Shown here: positions 61,762 to 64,000 of the stretch, in pieces
How positions within the stretch are numbered: the stretch's first letter is position 1
How the letters are laid out: each line of letters opens with the position of its first letter
Assembly (NCBI GenBank): GCA_965243345.1
Contig: CBDEUR010000003.1
Coordinates: forward strand, 62,001 to 126,000
From: Bin52 sp965243345
GTDB lineage: Bacteria; Pseudomonadota; Alphaproteobacteria; Thalassobaculales; Thalassobaculaceae
Reading direction: 5' to 3'
Length of the DNA: 64,000 nt
Notes under the pieces: generated by a model
Told to the model about the DNA's origin: nothing
Databases searched by the model: none
Seen by the model: the letters and a program-made list of their open reading frames with translations, nothing else
Program-made: the position numbers and the translations under genes

Positions 61762-62828
61762 GCCTGTCCTCCCTTCGACAACCGCGGGTACGCCTTCCTC
61801 GGGTTGTCGACCATGATCTTGCGTGCGAGTTCCGCCGGAATCCCGTCCGGCAGCACCGCGGTGCCATCGAACTGCCAGTGCGGGTAGTCGGTCGAGAACA
61901 GCAGCATCTCGTCCGACCCGAAGTGCTCCATCACCCGCTCGAACAGCCCGGGCGCGGTCGGGGCGTCGAACGGCTGCAGGGTGAGGCGAAGGTGCTGGCG
62001 GCCGATCTCGGCCGGAGTGTGGACCACCCACGGGACCTCGGCTCTCAGTCCGCGCCAGAACTTGGTCAGCCGCCACAGGTGGGCCGGCAGCCAGGTCACG
62101 CCCGACTCGGCCAGCACACAGACCAGGTCGGGGAACTTCGCGAACACGCCTTCCGAGATCAGGGAGGTCACCACCGCATGGAACCCCGCCGCCTGCGCGG
62201 TGTAGTCCTCGGCCAGGTACGATGGCCAGCCGACAGAGGTCACCGGGTGCTTGTACGTGCTCCCGGCGTGGATGCAGAGCGAAAGCCCGGCCTCGGCCGC
62301 GGCCGCATAGATCGGCCAGTAGAACCGCCTGCCGAGCGGCATCTCGTCCATGACCAGCATCAGCACCGAGACGAAACGGTCATCATCGGCCCAGCGCTCG
62401 ATCTCGCGCACTGCCAGGTCCGGGCTCTGGGTCGGGATCACGATGGCGGCGCGCAGCCGCGGGTCGCGGTCGAGCAGCTCGGTCGCAACCCAGCGGTTGA
62501 CCGCGGTGGCGAACGCGGCGGCCAGGTCCTCGCTCATCAGCAACTGGACACCGTACAGGCAGTTGCAGATCGCGATCGAGGTACCGAACGGATCGAGGGC
62601 CTGCGCCCTGATGGTATCGATGTCGGCGGCCGGCCGGCCGTGGTCCGGGCGCCAGTCGGGCCGGGCGGTCAGCGGCGCGTGCGCGGGGTAGGCGATGGTC
62701 TCGAGTTCATGGACACCGCGCTGCACCACGGCGTCCCGCCAGTGCGGGTCCATGTGCGGCAGCAGCGCCTCGATGCCGGGGACCGAGGGGTGGATGTCGC
62801 AGTCGATCGCGCCCGCGGTCGCCGCCAT
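61758..62828 (-). CDS. Amidohydrolase (ACMSD-like), paralogue 2
   Basis: 356 residues, same family as the next gene downstream: AIDCDIHPSVPG (D11, H13), GLSLCIHAGSTYK, FPDLVCVLAESGVTWLPAHL and the metal Asp in FSTDYPHWQFDG. Both copies keep all visible metal ligands, so both are likely active, perhaps on successive intermediates or as a heteromer. Overlaps the cupin gene by one base (TGATG). The substrate is unknown. Confidence 0.92.
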   Translation of the reverse strand: MAATAGAIDCDIHPSVPGIEALLPHMDPHWRDAVVQRGVHELETIAYPAHAPLTARPDWRPDHGRPAADIDTIRAQALDPFGTSIAICNCLYGVQLLMSEDLAAAFATAVNRWVATELLDRDPRLRAAIVIPTQSPDLAVREIERWADDDRFVSVLMLVMDEMPLGRRFYWPIYAAAAEAGLSLCIHAGSTYKHPVTSVGWPSYLAEDYTAQAAGFHAVVTSLISEGVFAKFPDLVCVLAESGVTWLPAHLWRLTKFWRGLRAEVPWVVHTPAEIGRQHLRLTLQPFDAPTAPGLFERVMEHFGSDEMLLFSTDYPHWQFDGTAVLPDGIPAELARKIMVDNPRKAYPRLSKGGQA

Positions 62829-63232
62829 CAGCCGTCATCCGGCACCGGGTAGCCGTCGGCATCGCTCTCACCGTCGAGGTAGTTCACCACCCGGTCGGGA
62901 TTGTGGTGAATGCCGAGCAGGCGCATCGGCCGTTCGCCCACGACGCGAAAGGCGTGCGGGACATCGGCGGGCAGTGCGATGCAGTCACCGGCCGCAAGCC
63001 TGACCGGCGCATCCTCCTGCCCCTGCAGCCACGCCTCGGCCTCGCCCTCGATGATGAACAGGATCTCGAGGTAGGGGTGGGAGTGCATGGGGGTCTCGTA
63101 GCCGGGCTCGGAGGTCTGGATCCCGGTCCTGAGCGGGGTCGTGCCGTCGCCGATCAGCGGCGCATAGGACGCCAGCGGTCCGAAGGACACGCAAGGCGCC
63201 TCGGCGAGATGCGCAACCACTGCTTCTGTCAT
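62828..63232 (-). CDS. Cupin-domain protein
   Basis: 134 residues, single cupin. The first motif has ETPMHSHPYLEILFIIEGEA (two His and one Glu of the metal site), and the second, GDCIALPADVPHAFRVVGER, supplies the last His. It may be a small dioxygenase, isomerase or a ligand-binding accessory of the pathway. It starts 70 bases after the FAD oxidoreductase gene and overlaps the following amidohydrolase. Confidence 0.9.
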   Translation of the reverse strand: MTEAVVAHLAEAPCVSFGPLASYAPLIGDGTTPLRTGIQTSEPGYETPMHSHPYLEILFIIEGEAEAWLQGQEDAPVRLAAGDCIALPADVPHAFRVVGERPMRLLGIHHNPDRVVNYLDGESDADGYPVPDDG

Positions 63233-63302
63233 CGCGGGCCTCCGTAGCGGTCGCCGTGCAGGGAGCCCAGCCTAGCACAGCCGGTCCGGGCCGGTCGAAC
63301 CT

Positions 63303-64000
63303 TCAGCCCATGACCGAAAAGCTGCTCTCGCTGGTCACCTGGCGCCGGCGCGAGAAACCCGCCGTGTCGATGGTTCGCCCGGTCCGTTCGAGGTGGTACT
63401 GCAGCGGACTGGCGTCATGGTCGTTGCCGGCCTCGCAGTACTCGATCAGGGCCGCCATCATCCTGCCGGCGCAGGGTGCGTTCTTGAACTGGTTCCCGCT
63501 GGTGCCGATCGCCATGTAGAACCCGTGCGGCCGGGCCCGGTCGTAGATCGGCAGCCAGTCGTCGGACACGTCGTAGAGACCCACCACGCCGCCCGGGCGC
63601 GGCGAGACCTCGAGCGTGGGCACCCGCTGGGCGTAGCGGTAGGCCTGGTTCAGCGCCTGGTCGGTCAGGTCCCGGTTGTAGTCGTCGGGATCGACCTCCT
63701 CGCGCGGATCGCACGGCGGCAGCTCGCTGCTGATCAGGACATTGTTGCCGAAGTCGGGCCTGACGGCGCAACCGATGTCGCCGTCGAAGACCACCAGCCC
63801 GTCACGTTCGAACTCGACCCCGCGCGGTGCCGGGATATGCGCCACCTCCTGGCGGATCGGCCGGGTGGAGATGGTCATGTCCGCATCCGCCCCGGCCATG
63901 CGGTTGACCTGCGCCGAGTAGGGTCCGGCGACGTTGACGACGACCGGGGCCTCGATCCGCTCGCCGCCGTCGAGCTCGACACCGTGTACCCGGTCGCCGG
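63303..64000 (-). CDS. FAD-dependent oxidoreductase (DAO family), 5' end outside window
   Basis: The frame is open from the window edge to a stop at 63303 (232 codons). VVNVAGPYSAQVNRMAGA resembles the FAD-site continuation of glycine/sarcosine oxidase-like proteins, and the substrate domain has DGDIGCAVRPDFGNNVLISS, VVGLYDVSDDWLPIYDRARP and the carboxyl FYMAIGTSGNQFKNAPCAGR, typical of D-amino acid or sarcosine-type oxidoreductases. It probably oxidises a secondary or N-methyl amine. First visible gene of the catabolic operon. Confidence 0.88.
   Translation of the reverse strand, partial: GDRVHGVELDGGERIEAPVVVNVAGPYSAQVNRMAGADADMTISTRPIRQEVAHIPAPRGVEFERDGLVVFDGDIGCAVRPDFGNNVLISSELPPCDPREEVDPDDYNRDLTDQALNQAYRYAQRVPTLEVSPRPGGVVGLYDVSDDWLPIYDRARPHGFYMAIGTSGNQFKNAPCAGRMMAALIEYCEAGNDHDASPLQYHLERTGRTIDTAGFSRRRQVTSESSFSVMG

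Overview
The window is about 68% GC and comes from an alphaproteobacterium, most likely a Rhodospirillales-like or related environmental lineage (inference). The main evidence is an RNase P RNA gene directly upstream of mraZ, followed by a complete division and cell wall (dcw) cluster in canonical order ending ftsQ-ftsA-ftsZ-lpxC, with a DAP-type MurE and a long-linker FtsZ. Protein family styles elsewhere (many Tat signals, YggT-FolD, oligopeptide-type ABC systems, ACMSD-like amidohydrolases) fit the same group.

Layout. 1-7.4 kb is accessory and partly decayed. It holds the 5' part of a secreted fibronectin-III protein (minus strand) preceded by twelve perfect 7-bp repeats, a LuxR-type regulator pseudogene with an internal deletion, a YheT-type hydrolase, a small conserved gene broken by two in-frame TAG codons and coupled to a degenerate PIN protein, and a Tat-exported metallo-beta-lactamase-fold enzyme with an AT-rich palindrome upstream. 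7.5-27.3 kb is rnpB plus the dcw cluster: seventeen plus-strand genes, thirteen of whose junctions from mraZ to ddl/ftsQ overlap by 1 to 29 bases, so one translationally coupled peptidoglycan and division operon is likely. Synteny ends at lpxC.

27.3-46.2 kb is a mosaic of small units: an EthD-like protein, a PhnB-like VOC protein, an XRE regulator with a palindrome over its own start codon plus its conserved partner, tRNA-Ala(CGC), yggT-folD-DUF427, an L-carbamoylase-type hydrolase divergent from a racemase/solute-binding protein/SDR operon, a Tat-exported carotenoid oxygenase coupled to a DUF2141 protein and divergent from a membrane LytTR regulator, an HCCA-isomerase/DsbA-fold enzyme, a VapBC-like toxin-antitoxin pair with a repeated operator, an AlkD-like glycosylase and an EamA transporter.

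46.6-53.8 kb is an oligopeptide-type ABC importer (binding protein, two permeases, two ATPases) whose operon ends in an N-carbamoyl-D-amino-acid hydrolase, convergent with an isochorismatase-family amidase. This suggests uptake and hydrolysis of N-carbamoyl or related amide compounds. 54-59 kb holds a TPR lipoprotein-like or secreted protein and a two-gene RND efflux system. 59.3-64 kb is a minus-strand, tightly overlapped catabolic operon (FAD oxidoreductase, cupin, two paralogous amidohydrolases, Rieske ferredoxin, two-domain VOC enzyme) of unknown substrate; it is the best candidate for an undescribed pathway. The FAD oxidoreductase and the fibronectin protein run off the window ends.
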